Below are positions 45,586 to 58,395 of a DNA stretch of 64,000 nt, one piece after another. A model generated the notes under the pieces. The model searched no databases. It saw only the letters and a list, made by a program, of their open reading frames with translations, and was not told the origin of the DNA. A program made the position numbers and the translations under genes. How positions within the stretch are numbered: position 1 is the first letter of the stretch; the number at the start of each line of letters is the position of its first letter. The DNA is from Albugo candida (Eukaryota > Oomycota > Peronosporomycetes > Albuginales > Albuginaceae), in assembly GCA_905220665.1 (NCBI GenBank), contig CAJNAR010000168.1:496001-560000 (forward strand), in the 5' to 3' direction.

Positions 45586-46415
45586 TTATTCCGCTTCCGC
45601 ACGCTCAGATACCTCTGAAACCGTTTCCTGCACTTGTAACAAATGTTTGTACAACGCTAAGAATTTATCAGCGTCAATTCCGCACTCGATTCTTTCTTCG
45701 AGCAGAAATTTGTCGCATTTTTCGGTGAAATCCAACGACATTCGGACCGTGCCATCAAACTATTAATTTTATAACAGTCAGGCAATTTAATAAAGATACC
45801 ATTTTCTCGAGTTTGTCTCACCTCAGATGATGTCGAGCCACCTGTTCCAGGAATTTTCTCGGCAATTAGCTTTAGGCGGTTCAATTTGGCAAACTTGGAA
45901 ATTCAACGATCAAGCATGCTCATGGATATCCTCATATCGGGCAGTACATACCTGAAAGCGTTTGGTCGCTAAACTTTCTCGAATCGATCCGCGTGCACTC
46001 ATAAATATCTTGCTTATGACTGTCGTGTGTTCGTGAAGTAAACCCAGTTGCAGAAGCTCGGTCTGAAGATCTGTAGCGCTTATATCAAACTTTGAGGCAT
46101 GTTCCAATACAAAGCTTATCCAAGCAACCATAGTCACAGTATCATCATCGTCTTCCCAACTTAAAGATGGTACGATGTTTTCGTCGCCAAGTTTGTTCAA
46201 AGCGCACTTCGTGAAAGACGCCAAGTCCTCAGCAGACTACATACAGTCGCTTCTATAAGTGCATGCTACACGAAGTGAAACCGCACCTTTGAAGCAAATA
46301 TTGGTACCGAGGATTGTATCCAATCGGGGGGCTCGATATTACCACAAAATCGGAATTTCTACACCGTTCACGCTTATGTCCGACTACACACGAATGAGTG
46401 CATTCAACGCACCAT
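45586..46415 (-). CDS. COMMD4: COMM domain-containing protein, COMMD4-like
   Basis: A subunit type of the Commander (CCC) complex, which recycles cargo from endosomes. Five exons: 46415-46413 (ATG only), 46358-46287, 46236-45952, 45893-45822 and 45759-45586, giving 201 aa against about 199 in human COMMD4. The spliced N-terminus MKFRFCGNIEPPDW closely matches COMMD4 (MRFRFCGDLDCPDW), which justifies the start-codon-only exon with its GTGCGT donor. The middle has AWISFVLEHASKFDIS and ELLQLGLLHEHT. The COMM region has LNRLKLIAEK and, after the last intron, FDGTVRMSLDF and GIDADKFLALYKHLLQVQ. All introns are 50-62 nt. It appears intact. Confidence 0.9.
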
Positions 46416-46949
46416 GCTATAAGAGTCAATATATTACATTGTAGTACACATACACTGGTCTTATGTGGTACACCGAATCATAGACGTGTCATATGCTAAA
46501 AACACGATGACGCGTATATGTGTCTTTACGATCGGACTTGGAAATCGGTCCCACTAGTTGTTTGTATGCTCAAAGTAGTAGTCATTAAAATTTCTTCTGG
46601 CAATCATTCCTTGCCATATGTTTCTGGTGGCACTGATAGATCCAAGTCATGAATAGCAAGGTAGATTGCGAGTAGGAGTGCAAACTTCGAGTTTAAAACA
46701 TTACTAGCCATTCCAGTGCTCGAGGGAAAGCGGATAACCCAATAACAAATGTAATAGAAAGCTTCACTTCAGTCCAATTCAAGCTCATTCACGTCGGCAT
46801 CGAGTAGGTTCAAGAAAGATCCCACTTGTATGCAGCGAGCTGCTACAGTGGGTGTATCATTTTATGATACCGGTACTACCAGGAATTACACTTCAACTTC
46901 AACATTCTATCTTGCTTGTTCCCATTTGTATTCAAACACGCGCGAGAGA
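46416..46949. other. intergenic, nothing recognised
   Basis: Short frames only. A small palindrome, GTATCATTTTATGATAC, occurs near 46,855. Confidence 0.4.
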
Positions 46950-48533
46950 AACCAATTTAGACTTTTCTGCGCCGAACGACTCGTAAATACGTCATGACAC
47001 GTCCGACATACACGTTGAGGATCCTTCGCATTATTTTCTCCACCTAATTTGGAGCAGGAATAGCCTCTGAGAATTTGCTTCCACTAGAAATGCACAACAC
47101 TCTCCACAGCAAACCGGTCACAATGGCGAAAATGATGACGCCGACTGCTAATTTTGAACACGTGAACACATAGCATATAGGTGCTTCGTGCGGAAGGCTG
47201 ACTTCAGCTTGGTTGACTCATGATCGCATTATACAATTTCTTGAAGTATTTCCGAGTGATTGTGTGCGACACATATCGCCCCCTTTACTGTCAAGTTACT
47301 TCAAGGAAACACCATACTGAAACAGCATATAGCTGATGTCAATAAGTTCTCTTCCTGCGGCGATATGTAATAGCGTAGAGCCATAAGCCAAACTCACACT
47401 AGACATGATCCTTCGGACAAGAACAATCTGGTTATAGCTGGATCATTTGGCGAGTTGTGATGACGTGAATCACCAAAAAAGTCTGGAACCACGTGTTACC
47501 GTTGTCGACTTGAGCTCCTTAGTGAAAAGAAATCCACCAATCGATAGCCATTTTCACGATCACACAATACATTCAGCAAAGTGACGAACGTTAATCTCAA
47601 TGTGATCGGTCGAACGGATCGATTCTTTGGGATCGTGGGATCTTACAAGTGCCATTATGGTTGTACTGGCCTTACGAACTGCGAGGAGTAATGCGGTTTG
47701 ATGAAAGTATCGACGACTAGATAGTCGCCACGTTCCACAGCATCGATGAGTATGTGGCCTTCGACGTTGACAATAGTAAGCCCGATCTCCAACAGCATCA
47801 AAGCAACTTCCAAATCTCCTTCCAGATGACGGAGAGTATTCACATCGGCGTTTTGTGCTGATACGTCCGCATCACAATGCAGAATAATTCCCACGACCTG
47901 AACGTTGTCGTGTATGAAGCGATATGCGAAGGTATTCGACCACGACAATTACGAGCATTGGTTTCGGAGCCATTTTGTAAAAGACGTGACACGCCGTGAA
48001 CGTTACAGCAATTGGCGGTGACGAGCAGGATCGAGTCCCCGGAATGCGTCATTACTGACCGCATTCGATCGCCCAAGATCATACGTCCGATTCCTTCGTC
48101 GTCGTACGCGTAATCTCCTGTGAATCGCAGTCGCAAAAATCCACGATGATTCAGTCGTGCGATATGTTTAGTGATACTGCGATTCGTCGAAAGCGTTCGT
48201 CGAAGGATTTATTCGATATTGGGTTTTGACTTGATTATGCGAATGAGCTTTGGGTCGGTCAAAGATATCTCATCTTTTAGCTTCTGAAGCTGACTAGCTC
48301 TATCAGCTTCCGCTCGACGACGTGTCCTCGAATCGATGAATTTCTATCGAACGAGAAATCCGCAAACAGAGCTTTAATACGAACAAAAGCGATTTTCTGA
48401 CGTCCGGATCAAGTGAATCATAAATCTGATTACCGTTGTCTGGCTGATCGCAATAACTTCGGCACGCCACACTGCTAGCTGTGCTTTTACGAATGGAATG
48501 GCTGTTGTACGGAACAAAAAAGACAAGAGTCAA
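46950..48533 (-). pseudogene. decayed ankyrin-repeat/FYVE gene
   Basis: On the minus strand, pieces in different phases give an N-terminal helical stretch (48,533-48,303). Ankyrin-like units follow: GDSILLVTANCCNVHGVSRLLQNG near 47,990, DLEVALMLLEIG near 47,800, and GSTLLHIAAGREL near 47,350. A FYVE-like end comes last: SRRHHFRHCD at about 47,113-47,145, where HHCRxC is expected, and RVCRTCHDVF near 47,000. Stops and frameshifts divide the pieces, and one finger cysteine is Phe. This is a relic of an ANK-FYVE protein. Its architecture recalls the C-terminal half of the nearby myosin, but I could not show common origin. Confidence 0.6.
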
Positions 48534-48539
48534 ATCAAC

Positions 48540-51083
48540 CTAATTTCCAGAAAACATGCATAATCACTAGCCGCTTCCTGTGTTTCCATACCATTGGCCG
48601 TCAGAACGCGGTAATTATTCACACTAACAACTCACAGCACACCTTCGGCACTTGGCTGACCACCGACGATGAACTTGGAAGGTGCTGCGGGTGTCTTTGG
48701 GTAAAGACATCGCACATATTGGCAACTGGTGACTCTAGTTGTATCAAGCAGCTCTCTCAATTGGCTCCGAATTTGGGTCATCAAATATCACTGATTCGTC
48801 CAGATTCCAATGGTGCCAGCTTGACGTGAATCCTGCAATCTTTTCCCTCTTTCAACAACCAAATCTATCTTCCGATTGGAAACTCTCACCAACCGGCAAC
48901 AAATGGCTTCGTGCAGCGCTTGATAAATTCCGACCACAGCATATGGTTTTCTTGTTACAACAAGTAAATGTATCATGTAGGACTTGAGCTGCTAAATGAC
49001 GGATGAAAAAAATAGCTGGCTTGGTGGATGCTATCACAGGCAGGTGAGGATGTTATCCATGTTGGCGATGCACGTTCCACGCAAAAAATGTTGACCATTA
49101 TCTTGATGGCTATACATTCTTCATCCACTATTCAACACATCGCATGATTCCGCTTATATACGGTCAACGCATACGCCGTTGTTGGGAGAGTCGATAAACG
49201 ATCCAATCGCTTCACGCTCATACATTTCTTATTCAAGACGGTCGGCTAGGAGTCTTGCATGGGCTGAATTGATACATGCCGCTCAAGAGAAATCTGGTTC
49301 AGATCCTCGACTTGAAGAATATCCCACCCAGCCGATAAGATCTTCTCTGTCTCAGGCTCACACTCGACTCGTCGATTGATACGATCACATAAGCCACTCG
49401 AACAGCTAACCCGTTTATACATCGTGTTATTGTGTCCCATGCATCCCTGGCGTCTTCCGTGCTCGGATTGATCACACACTGGAATGAGTGCACTTGTTCC
49501 AATCTCAATGGATCGAATCACAAATAATTGAATCCATATTGTTCAAAATTCTGTGCCAACGCACTGACAAGTTGGCCAGCGGAAGCGAAATGCAGTGTAT
49601 CATTCCGACTGGTTCGAGTACTCCCAAAACATCCAAGATACTCGACGAAGTTGGTGTCCTATTCAGTCAATCTCTTCCTCAACGTGACCAAATACTCCAT
49701 AATGAGTGATGTGGATCCATTTTTCCGGTATTGCACTCACCACTCACGAGAATAGATTGAATATCTGTGGTGAGTCTTTTTCATTGAGCATGCAGTAATG
49801 TATACTCTATTGCTATGTTGACTGCCGATTGAGAGTTTTGGCTACTGTACCTATCACGCGAAGACAAAGTCAGTAATTTGATTACAAAATGCGATCTCAT
49901 ACCAGCAATGAATGTAATCGGACAATTATGCTAACACTGTATTTACTTCTGCGTAACTATTCACTTTACATTATGTAGCTTCCGACGTCTTGAATGAAGC
50001 TACTAAATGTAGTTTACAAGGGTGCGCATCAAGCGATATATGAGAAGAGCTTGAAACTTGGGTCATGGTCGCATTGGAGACATACTTGAAACCAACTCCG
50101 TAAAATAGGAGGAGTGTGGAGAGATATTTCAGGCTACATTTTCATGATTGAGAAATACAAAGGTTTTCGACTCAAATGATGCGATTAAGTCAGTAAGCCG
50201 GGAGAAGATGCTATGAAGTCGCTGTTTTGAGAATATTACAAAAGCGAGGTCGATATGAGATGCAGTGGCTTCTTCGACGATGTATTGAGCAGAGCGAAAT
50301 GCGGCAAAATCGTATGATCTCCACATCGTGCGGAGTCATATTATGATTGTCAAGACTCGATATGCTGCAGGGACTGACACTAATTACTTTTTGCTGCGTG
50401 ATTTGTATGGAAATAAAGCAAAGAAACGTACTGTTACGACAACTGTATCAAAGCTGCCCAAGTGATTGACGATAGCAAAATGCTTACAAAAGCACGAATT
50501 GGGTCTTAGGATCGTACTTTATATAAATGATGGTATGATTTACAATGATGAAAAGAAGAGCGGTGCGTTTCACGCGTATGATCCTACAAGAGACGTCCCG
50601 ACTATATATGAGGTTTCACAACAAACGAATCAGCTCGTCTCGTGTCAGTAAACTGTAAGTGTATTGCAGTTTTGAAGACTGAATATCAGTGGACCGCTGG
50701 GCTTTCAGCAAAGCGTTTGGTGGAATGGCTAAGGATTTTCTCAGGCGGGTTTGTGTGCTAAGCAATAATTTGTTTGGTCAGCCACATCTCACTCCAAATA
50801 CAAATGTACTTGCCAGCTTCGATGATCCTGATGACAAATACCTGATGCGGCCTGGAGATCGAACTTTCTATAGTGCAAGACACTTGTAACCGACCCCCCT
50901 ATTTATGCGGCCAAATTCCAAAATTTAAATTTCATGCAGCCTATACCTCTTACGTGCAAATAACCGGTTCATTTAGCCAATCAGGAGTAGTGTATTTAGG
51001 TCGGTTAATCAATCGCCATACCACTTTAGTAGTTCAGAACGCCCTCCGTAATTTTTTGCACTTGTAGCTCGCCAAAGTAACCA
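48540..51083. other. gene-poor DNA
   Basis: Only short conflicting frames. The minus frame at 49,246-49,521 and plus frames at 50,466-50,889 show no recognisable domain. It probably holds decayed coding or repeat DNA. Confidence 0.4.
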
Positions 51084-53150
51084 TGCCACGTCTAAAAAAG
51101 CAAGAAAAACACTTGTACATGGCATCAATACATCCTTCAGAGAGCAAGAAGCAGAAAATCGAAGTACATGACGTGCATGAATTTGAAAGTAGCAGCGCCT
51201 GCAGTAAAAATGAATCCCAGATGGAGGACGAAATGAAGTGGAAGATGATGACATGATTGTTGGGAATATTGAGAGAGCTGTCCTTTCAATACTAACCAAC
51301 GAGAGCAACCGACCAGTGCGGTATCTGGGAAATTCGTCACACACAGAAAGGCACAAGAAGGCGGTGCTGAAGGATGCTGAGAGAGGCACCAAACCGTTGA
51401 CTAAATACTGGACACTGACAACAATGTTTACAGAAGCTGGTGCTGAAGTGGATGCGGATAACGAAAATGATGAAGACTTGGATGATGAATCCGATGAATC
51501 CGAGGTTACTGAGTGGACCAAAGGTGATATCAGTTTGGCAGCTGAGAATCTGAAAAAACTAAATCGAAAGCCAAACGGGAAGAACAATGCAGCACATGCG
51601 CATGAAGCAGCACTACTCGGGTAATTTCGACTACTTCAAATAGGAAAAACGAAGAAAGCGGCAAGTTCCTGTATCTCAGATGCAGCAGGAAGAGGGGTTA
51701 CTTTTCTAGATCAATACGGACATGGGCCGGAACTTTTATGAAAGACGGGTATCTGCCTCAGTCGAAGCAAGGGCAACACGCCAAGCGATCAATTTTTCTT
51801 CAGGACGAGGACTGTAACATTATTCTGCAGCAATACCTACGTGCAAATAAGTTCGATGTCGAAATTGCAACCTTGACAAAACACACGAATGAAGAAATCT
51901 TCCTCTAGTTAGGCTACACTCCATGCCCAAAAATATCGGAACGAACGATGATGCGCTGGCTACAGTCCTTAGACATAACCTACCGTAAAGTTACGAAGAG
52001 GATTTACATCGATGTTCATGAGAGAGAAGATGTTATCGAGTATCGCCAAAAGTTTCTGGCCATATTAGATAAACTTGATACTCCCATGCCTGTTTTCCCT
52101 GCAAAAGATGATACTTTCGAGAAAAAACATGATGATGTGATATGGCCAGCAGCGAACATTCAGCCATTTCTTCTGGTAACCCATGATGAAAGTACGTTTT
52201 TTGTCAATGATGGGTTGAAGCGCCTTTGGATGCCGGATGGAGAAGAACCATTGCGCAAGAAAGGCAAAGGGAGATCTATTCATGTCAGTGACTTCCTTTG
52301 TCCAAGTTCGGGATGCCTCGCCCTGGAGCAAGACAAAAAAAAGCAGTTTCCGACCCTGCCAGAACAAGCATGTGTGATCATGCACGCTGGAATTCAGCAC
52401 GACGGATGGTGGGAGGCAATAGACCTCTACAACCAGGTGCTTGATCGAGAAATTTCCATCTTTGAGGCACCATTTCCATGCATGCAAGCCCTCTTTGCCT
52501 TTCACAATGCCACCAGCCATGCTACTTTTGCTGACGATGCGCTGTGTGCAGACCGCATGAACCTGAGCCCTGTGGGCAAACAACATCTGATGCGACAAAC
52601 GACTTGGGGAAATGGAATTTACCAGGAATTGGTTTTTCCAGAAGATCATGCAATTGAAAAACTTCGTGGCAAGGAAATGGGTATCAAAGTTGTCCTTCAA
52701 GAACGAGGACTTTGGCGTGCAGCCTCCAACCGAACTGGACTGCTGTGCCAGAAAAAGCATGGCAAATCAACCGGACTTTCTTCGCCAGAAATGCATGTTA
52801 GAAGAGCTTATTGATGGTGCCGGCCACAAAATCTATTGTGAACTCATCTGCATTGAGCACTTTGGGGGCTCTGCCAAGCGGTACGCACGGAAACACTACA
52901 ATTATTCATGGGCTGTACTAAAAGTCGTGGTGCCAAAGTATTGAAGTCGGTCAGTTTGACCGAGATAAGGCACTACTATCAAAAATCTAGCGGTATATGG
53001 ATGTTTACCGCAAAGGGTTAAGTGGTAAAGATGCGGAATATGCCGTCAAAAAGTACCGTTCTCACCAACGCGTACCAAATTCAATCCTGATGGACTTGAA
53101 CTGCCTCACGGCTTAATACTACATCAACGAGACCATACTTTCGGAGATTG
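51084..53150 (+). mobile_element. broken DDE-transposase DNA transposon
   Basis: It starts with MPRLKKQEKH at 51084. The frame is broken near 51,230 and again near 51,620-51,910. The main catalytic part is open at 51948-52814. Landmarks are THDESTFFVND (first Asp, near 52,185), FHNATSHATFADDALCADRM (Asn/Asp site near 52,500) and, in a shifted frame, CELICIEHFGGSAKRYARKH (Glu region near 52,860). I recognise this as the DDE superfamily with HDES/NATxH/IExxWGxAKR signatures found in fungal and oomycete genomes. It is here with FG for WG and at least three frameshifts or stops. Clear terminal inverted repeats were not found. Inactive. Confidence 0.7.
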
Positions 53151-54269
53151 TTTCATAATTGATAACTTGTCATACATACTTGCTTAAAAAAGGTCGGCCC
53201 CAATAGTATTATGTCGTACAGGTTATTGATTTTTGGTTGGCCAAATGTCGCTTGTCCCATAGAAAATGGCCGAAACTGGCCAAATTTCAAGGCCCTACTA
53301 GTCCAACAAAAATAAAGTTACGAAGAATCGGCTTCCATTATCTTACAGCGTAGCGTCTGTTCTTGAATATAATGGAATTCTGTTTTCTCCATTAGATCGT
53401 TTCTGTAAAATAAAGAATTCTTGTCTACCGATTAAACGTGCTGGTTATAAGTGTCTTACTGTAGCAACCTGATCATGTGAGTAACAACTTTGGGTATAGA
53501 TTTATCGCTCTGGGGCTAGAATTTTTCCGGTTCGAGTGGTGTCACTCGAATCGGAAGAATCAAGCTCGATTGCGTGTACACGTGTGAAGCGACCTATTCA
53601 CCCCTTCTCCAGCCCGCATAGACCATGGCGTGAGATCACCGCACTCAATGTGCTGGCGAATGAGCGGATGGATTTGAATTGACTGAATTGAAGAATCACC
53701 CAAATTTTTTTACGTTCTACCTGACCAGGCACATGGAACGTGTCCGCAAGGAGCTTTGCATGGGGGTCTATTATTGGTGTAGACGACAGCGAGGTCTCTG
53801 ACATAAGAAGGCAGAGAGCTACTCTCTCGGTCTAGATGTCTACAGAATATCTTAAGGCAATGCTCTACGTACGGGTGAATCTGGGTAATGGAAACATATG
53901 ACAACAGCAGCTATCAGCATACAGCGCAGTTGCATACGCAGCCTCAATTATCGATGTATCAAACGGATGTAAAATTAAAGAATAGTACTACTTTCCGAAC
54001 TTGAGCGCCCGAAAGTATGGTGACACGGAGCATTCCTGGGAATATTAGTTTGAGCGCGTGAAGTCAAATCCGCGATGCGTGTTAAACATTACTTTTGTCT
54101 TAATAGCGATCTACCTCATGATTGTAAGCCATTTGAATAGACTGTGAGTTTTTTACACACAGGTTGATGCCACGTACCAGCTAGATCACATTCTCAATAC
54201 ACGTTTCTATACGCGAGGTCCAGAAGAAGCACTTGTATGTTCCATCGTTCGCGGGATGATTTTGTAGGA
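53151..54269. other. gene-poor DNA downstream of the transposon
   Basis: No supported gene. It contains the hairpin at 53521-53560 and possibly the unidentified 3' end of the DDE element. Confidence 0.4.
53521..53560. repeat. 40-nt near-perfect hairpin
   Basis: Two 18-nt arms (53521-53538 and 53543-53560) pair with two mismatches around a GTGT loop. No gene is adjacent. The arm contains GGTTCGAGT, like a pol III B box, but there is no matching A box. Confidence 0.8.
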
Positions 54270-55050
54270 TTTCTTGCCACCCATCGTATTGATGATTACA
54301 TTATACATCTTCACAAAATCAATGCCTAGCATGCAATACTCCTGTGAGTTACGAGCCATTTTGACCAGACATGGGATTGCGATAGAGCGAGTATGTACTT
54401 CTTTTGGAGTGCCTTGTACTGTGATACTTAAACTTTCCGGATTCGTTGAAAGCTTGTCATAAACTGTTGGTGAAATTTTAATCTCATCCTGTCCGAATTA
54501 AATTTTCGCTTCTTGAGCAGAAAATTGCATAGCATCCAATGATATTTCCGTGAAAACCAATTTATCCACTGATAGAAACTCAGCGGCTTGAGAATCGGTT
54601 TTTAGATATGTCGTGAGTATAGACTATATCACTTAGTGATCGATCAGTGACAAAAGAATACGTTCCTTTATGAGCAATTTCAATAAACTCGTCAACGTCA
54701 AAAAGGAAGATCTTTATACCATGACCAAGCGAGTTCAGAGGCAGTATTTTTTCAAAAGAATCTGTCGCCCACTCCGACAGGTGCTCGAAGGTTATTCTCC
54801 AACAACCGACTATCACATTGGATCTTTTTTCTTTTTGGGTTGGTGGTGGCTGATAGTGATACTGTAAGTTTTCCAAGCTTTCAGAGCTGAGTGATTTTGT
54901 CTTTGATCGTATTTGAAATCCCCACCGACGTACTTCCTGATCATTTCTTGATTCCAGAAGTGTATCTTTACATGAAAATTGAAATACCACAGTGTGATAA
55001 TTCCCCGTTTGACTATGGGTTGACAGTTCATGTAGCAACCATAAAAGCAA
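54270..55050 (-). pseudogene. broken gene, unrecognised
   Basis: Long minus-strand frames suggest former coding sequence. The segment 55,050-54,580 contains NVIVGCWRITFEHLSEWATD and IFLFDVDEFIEIAHKG. Then, in shifted phases, come SVDKLVFTEISLDAM and LSITVQGTPKEVHTRS followed by YCMLGIDFVKMYNVII. The last piece faintly resembles the end of a pepsin-type aspartic protease (LGxxFxRxYxVxxD), but the catalytic DTG/DSG sites are not visible. At least two frameshifts and one stop lie between the pieces. Its upstream part overlaps the inverted repeat at 54,970-55,272. Confidence 0.35.
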
Positions 55051-55272
55051 ATCATATATATAATGGCATGCATGATGGAAGAAAATACTGACCGCAAAGA
55101 GCTTCCCTGATAAGGATATACTTCTATCGTGAATGCCATTATGTATATATGATTTGCTTTTAAGCTTGGTTGCGGTCAGTATTTTCTTCCATCGTGAATA
55201 CGGTCGCTACATGAACTGCCAACCTATAGTCAAACAGGGAATGATCCCCCTGTAGTATTTTCAATTTCATGT
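54970..55272. repeat. large imperfect inverted repeat
   Basis: Left arm 54970-55097 and right arm 55170-55272 are reverse complements with scattered differences; both begin or end in ACATGAA and meet at CTGACCGCAA/TTGCGGTCAG. An internal pair (55043-55069 with 55133-55160, the AAAAGCAAATCATATATA type) is also inverted, so two palindromic units are interlaced. Confidence 0.85.
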
Positions 55273-55927
55273 ATTTTCCACCGACAGAATAGTGATATGT
55301 GGACGTGAATCCAAGCATGGAGAAATAGCATGCTAAATGGTGATTCTTCATCGTGTGAATTGTCGGTCGATTATTGGATTATAATGAACATTTATGTAAT
55401 GATTTTGATTCCAGCACCAGCTCAACCAATGGTACGCACAGCTTTAATTATTGTCAACGTTCAACTGAGGGTTCTACTGCTGCATAAACGCATAATCAAC
55501 ATTGGCTTAGGCTGTGTTTGTCAAGTATCTACAAAAAGATTGCATGCTTTCGGAAAAGACAAACTGGCAACGTTTTCGAAGCGTACTTTGCGAGTACGGA
55601 AGCGAACCGTGGACACGGAGGTGTGCAGTATTGCATTAACCTTCTTTGCCTGTATTATACCACCTTGATGCAATAGAATGCATTTCTAAATGAGCAAGAA
55701 AATTGGAATATCCTTATTGAAAACATGGAAAGAAACTTGCAACAATTTGGAATTAAATCTGTTCGGTAGCGTAGTCATTCCCCTGTCCTTATCATTAGGT
55801 ACCTGCCATATATTTTGAAGTATTGGCCCGAAACTTTAACATGCAGTGTGGTTACAGATCTCGCAAGTTTTGGAGCCATACTTTGCGAACATGAAAGCGA
55901 ATTTGCAGGCTATTGAAGCTGATGTCA
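55273..55927. other. intergenic before LINE C
   Basis: A plus frame at 55330-55668 shows no domain. Two similar stretches (near 55,575 and 55,870; both contain TACTTTGCGA) hint at an old tandem duplication. Confidence 0.35.
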
Positions 55928-56018
55928 CTTCTCAATTTGCCGGATACTAAGTAACCCGCTAATTTAGTAAAAACACCTCGAAAAAATAACTTTTTTCAAC
56001 TCTTTCCTCTCGAAAACA

Positions 56019-58395
56019 ATGGTTCAAGTCGACATATCGACACAACCCAGGGTGCTAACGTCCACTTGTAGTGACGTGGCAACCCTCATGAGTCACCCAG
56101 TATTGGGTGATTGCATGATTGTTGATGAGTCGTCACCCCTGTGTAATGACCTGGAAAGTACCCCCCACCCCCAGTGTGACGGTACAGGGTAATACGGGTA
56201 CGACCGGTGTAGGATGTGGTACCGGTGGTACATTTGGTACTGTCGTTGCCTCGTCACAGGGTGACCCAAAGGAAACTGCAACTGCAAGTGTGGACGACAA
56301 TAAAAGTCCCACTCTTGCTGACATTATCAAGTCGCAGGAGTCCTTGCGTAAGAACCAGGCTAGAGCTCGGGCGAAATTTCGCGTGGAGCTCCCAAAGCCG
56401 AAAGCCTCGGATATCGAGGCCATACTGCAGCTATATGCTGATGGGGAGCATCCGGATTGGTCTGTTTTGTCTGCGAAACTGGAAGCAGGAAGACCTTTCC
56501 AAATCCGGAAAGCAACCTTCCCCATGGTCTTGGAGACGGGTCAGTCCTTGACCCGTACTCCAAATGGGAAAATGTTATCCTCTCTGATGCGAGACCACGG
56601 CAATCCGGTCATTGAAAGTTTACTGGAGAGCCGGTCAATCGCTCAGGTATCTAAAATGCCTGGGGGAAACATCAGGGTGATGGTCACCACGGCGGATGCC
56701 TGCCAACAGTTGGAGTCTCAGCCGGTGACTATCCTTGGGGAAAAGTACTTTTTTCGGGAGTTTGATACTCTTGAAACAAAATACAACCTCGATGTCTTCG
56801 GCGTAGGCGTGGAGGAGGAGCGGAACCACATATTCCGCGCTCTTTACCAACTCGGATGTCAAGTGGTGTATGACACCTTTCTCGAGACGATTCCCACTAA
56901 GGAAGTGGTGATGTCTACTTGGCGAGTTTACTTTGGTTGTTTGACGTGCCCACAACAAGTGGTTAGAGTGGGTAAAGTGGTTGAACAAATCGCTTACGAC
57001 AAACAACTTTACCCAGTAAGGGGAAGAAATGCTCCTATTCCAACGGAACGACCACGTTTTGGTCAACGTGGTTCTCATTGCTTGGATTTGGGTGATACAG
57101 CAGCCACGAGAGCACAGCAACATCAAACCAACAAGCAAAAGAAACAGCAAAACCAGAATCAATCTGCAACTCCGATTCACAACAAACAAAAACAGAAAAA
57201 GCAACAAAAACAAACAGCCGAACCAGCGGCACTTGTGGTGCCACCACAAGCGGTAGTGAATCCAGTTCCCAGTCAAGAATTGGATACGAGGACACCTGAA
57301 AGGAAGCTCTCCGATCAAATCTCGTTGGGGTTCAACACTCCTCCCACTATCACACCACCAGGAGCATCAGCTTTGTTGCAACCCACTCCTCCCATCCTGC
57401 AACGGACTAGTCAGTCATACTCACAACCGCGGGTGGAGCGGGATGGCGATGTATCCATGAAGTTGGCATGGACGAGTGGAAAACGTAACCGGGTGGAGCC
57501 GTTCGAACGAATGGTCTCTAAAGCACCACCTCTTCGCTTCCGAAGTTAGCGACGAGTAATTATTTTGCTGTGCTCGCAACTATGGAGGTGGAGATCGAAG
57601 CAGTAAAAGCGGTTGCCAATCCGGAGGATGGGAATCGAGTTCAAATCATCCCCATGAAAGCACGGATGCAAAGGAGGTGGCCACTTCGAAAGAGGCGGCA
57701 CACTCTTATCAAAAACGGCATACAACAATCGAGAAATCGGAACGACCAACCCGAGTTGGTGAGATAGGGGAGATAATGGAAGTCGATTCCAAAAATGCCC
57801 TCCACTCACTCCGACCGGACAAGCTAGTTCAAGCCGATGCTTGCATCCATCACGTTAGAAAGCTAGTCCAGTTCTGCACAAATCCCGACAAAATCATCCG
57901 AGCGGCACTTGATCATCCGATCACGATGAATGGTGTGCTACTAGCGTGTATGGAGTCGAATGATAAAGCGTTGGATGAATTGGCGCATCTGCTCATGATA
58001 AATCGGGTTTTTGCAGCGTACAATCTCGGTTAAGATGTTACGTTTGCGACGCGATGGAGTCGCCATATTGGTGGAAAAGTTCCATCAAATCGATCTGTCT
58101 TGTTCGAGAAAGTCATGTCGTGGTGGACGTCAGTGCCGGACATAGTCCTCGGTTTGACTCGAGCGACCAAAGCTCTCGCGTTTTTGGAACTCTTATTTAT
58201 GTGTACTGGCCCGACATTCTACACAAACGATCACTGGATCCAATATCTCACCGATGGACCAGTGATTTGGATTCCGGATCATCATTGTCGTTTACTTTCA
58301 AGTAATGTGATCATATCCTTTTTCCGCTCCGATGTGGGCATAACGTGTTGGTCTCTATGATTTGGAGTTAAATGGCGCGGACTTCTCCATGGTGA
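56019..58395 (+). pseudogene. LINE C ORF1, broken
   Basis: It starts with the same ATG context as copy B (MVQVDISTQPRVL). Three changes visible against copy B break it: an extra C in the C-run near 56,163, a lost base near 57,532 (LRFRS then stop), and GAA to TAA at 58,031-58,033 (LG then stop). The open middle (56,162-57,549) carries the conserved AKFRVELPKPKASD and a Gln/Lys-rich tract. Confidence 0.85.

Noticed and set aside
51040..53300. Terminal inverted repeats of the DDE transposon
   Set aside because: Similar GGCCAAATT stretches occur on both sides but in mixed orientation and without a consistent terminal match.
53521..53560. tRNA gene suggested by GGTTCGAGT
   Set aside because: No A box and no cloverleaf; the sequence folds as a simple hairpin.
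54270..54470. Aspartic protease gene
   Set aside because: Only a faint C-terminal resemblance; neither catalytic DTG/DSG site is visible and the frame is broken.
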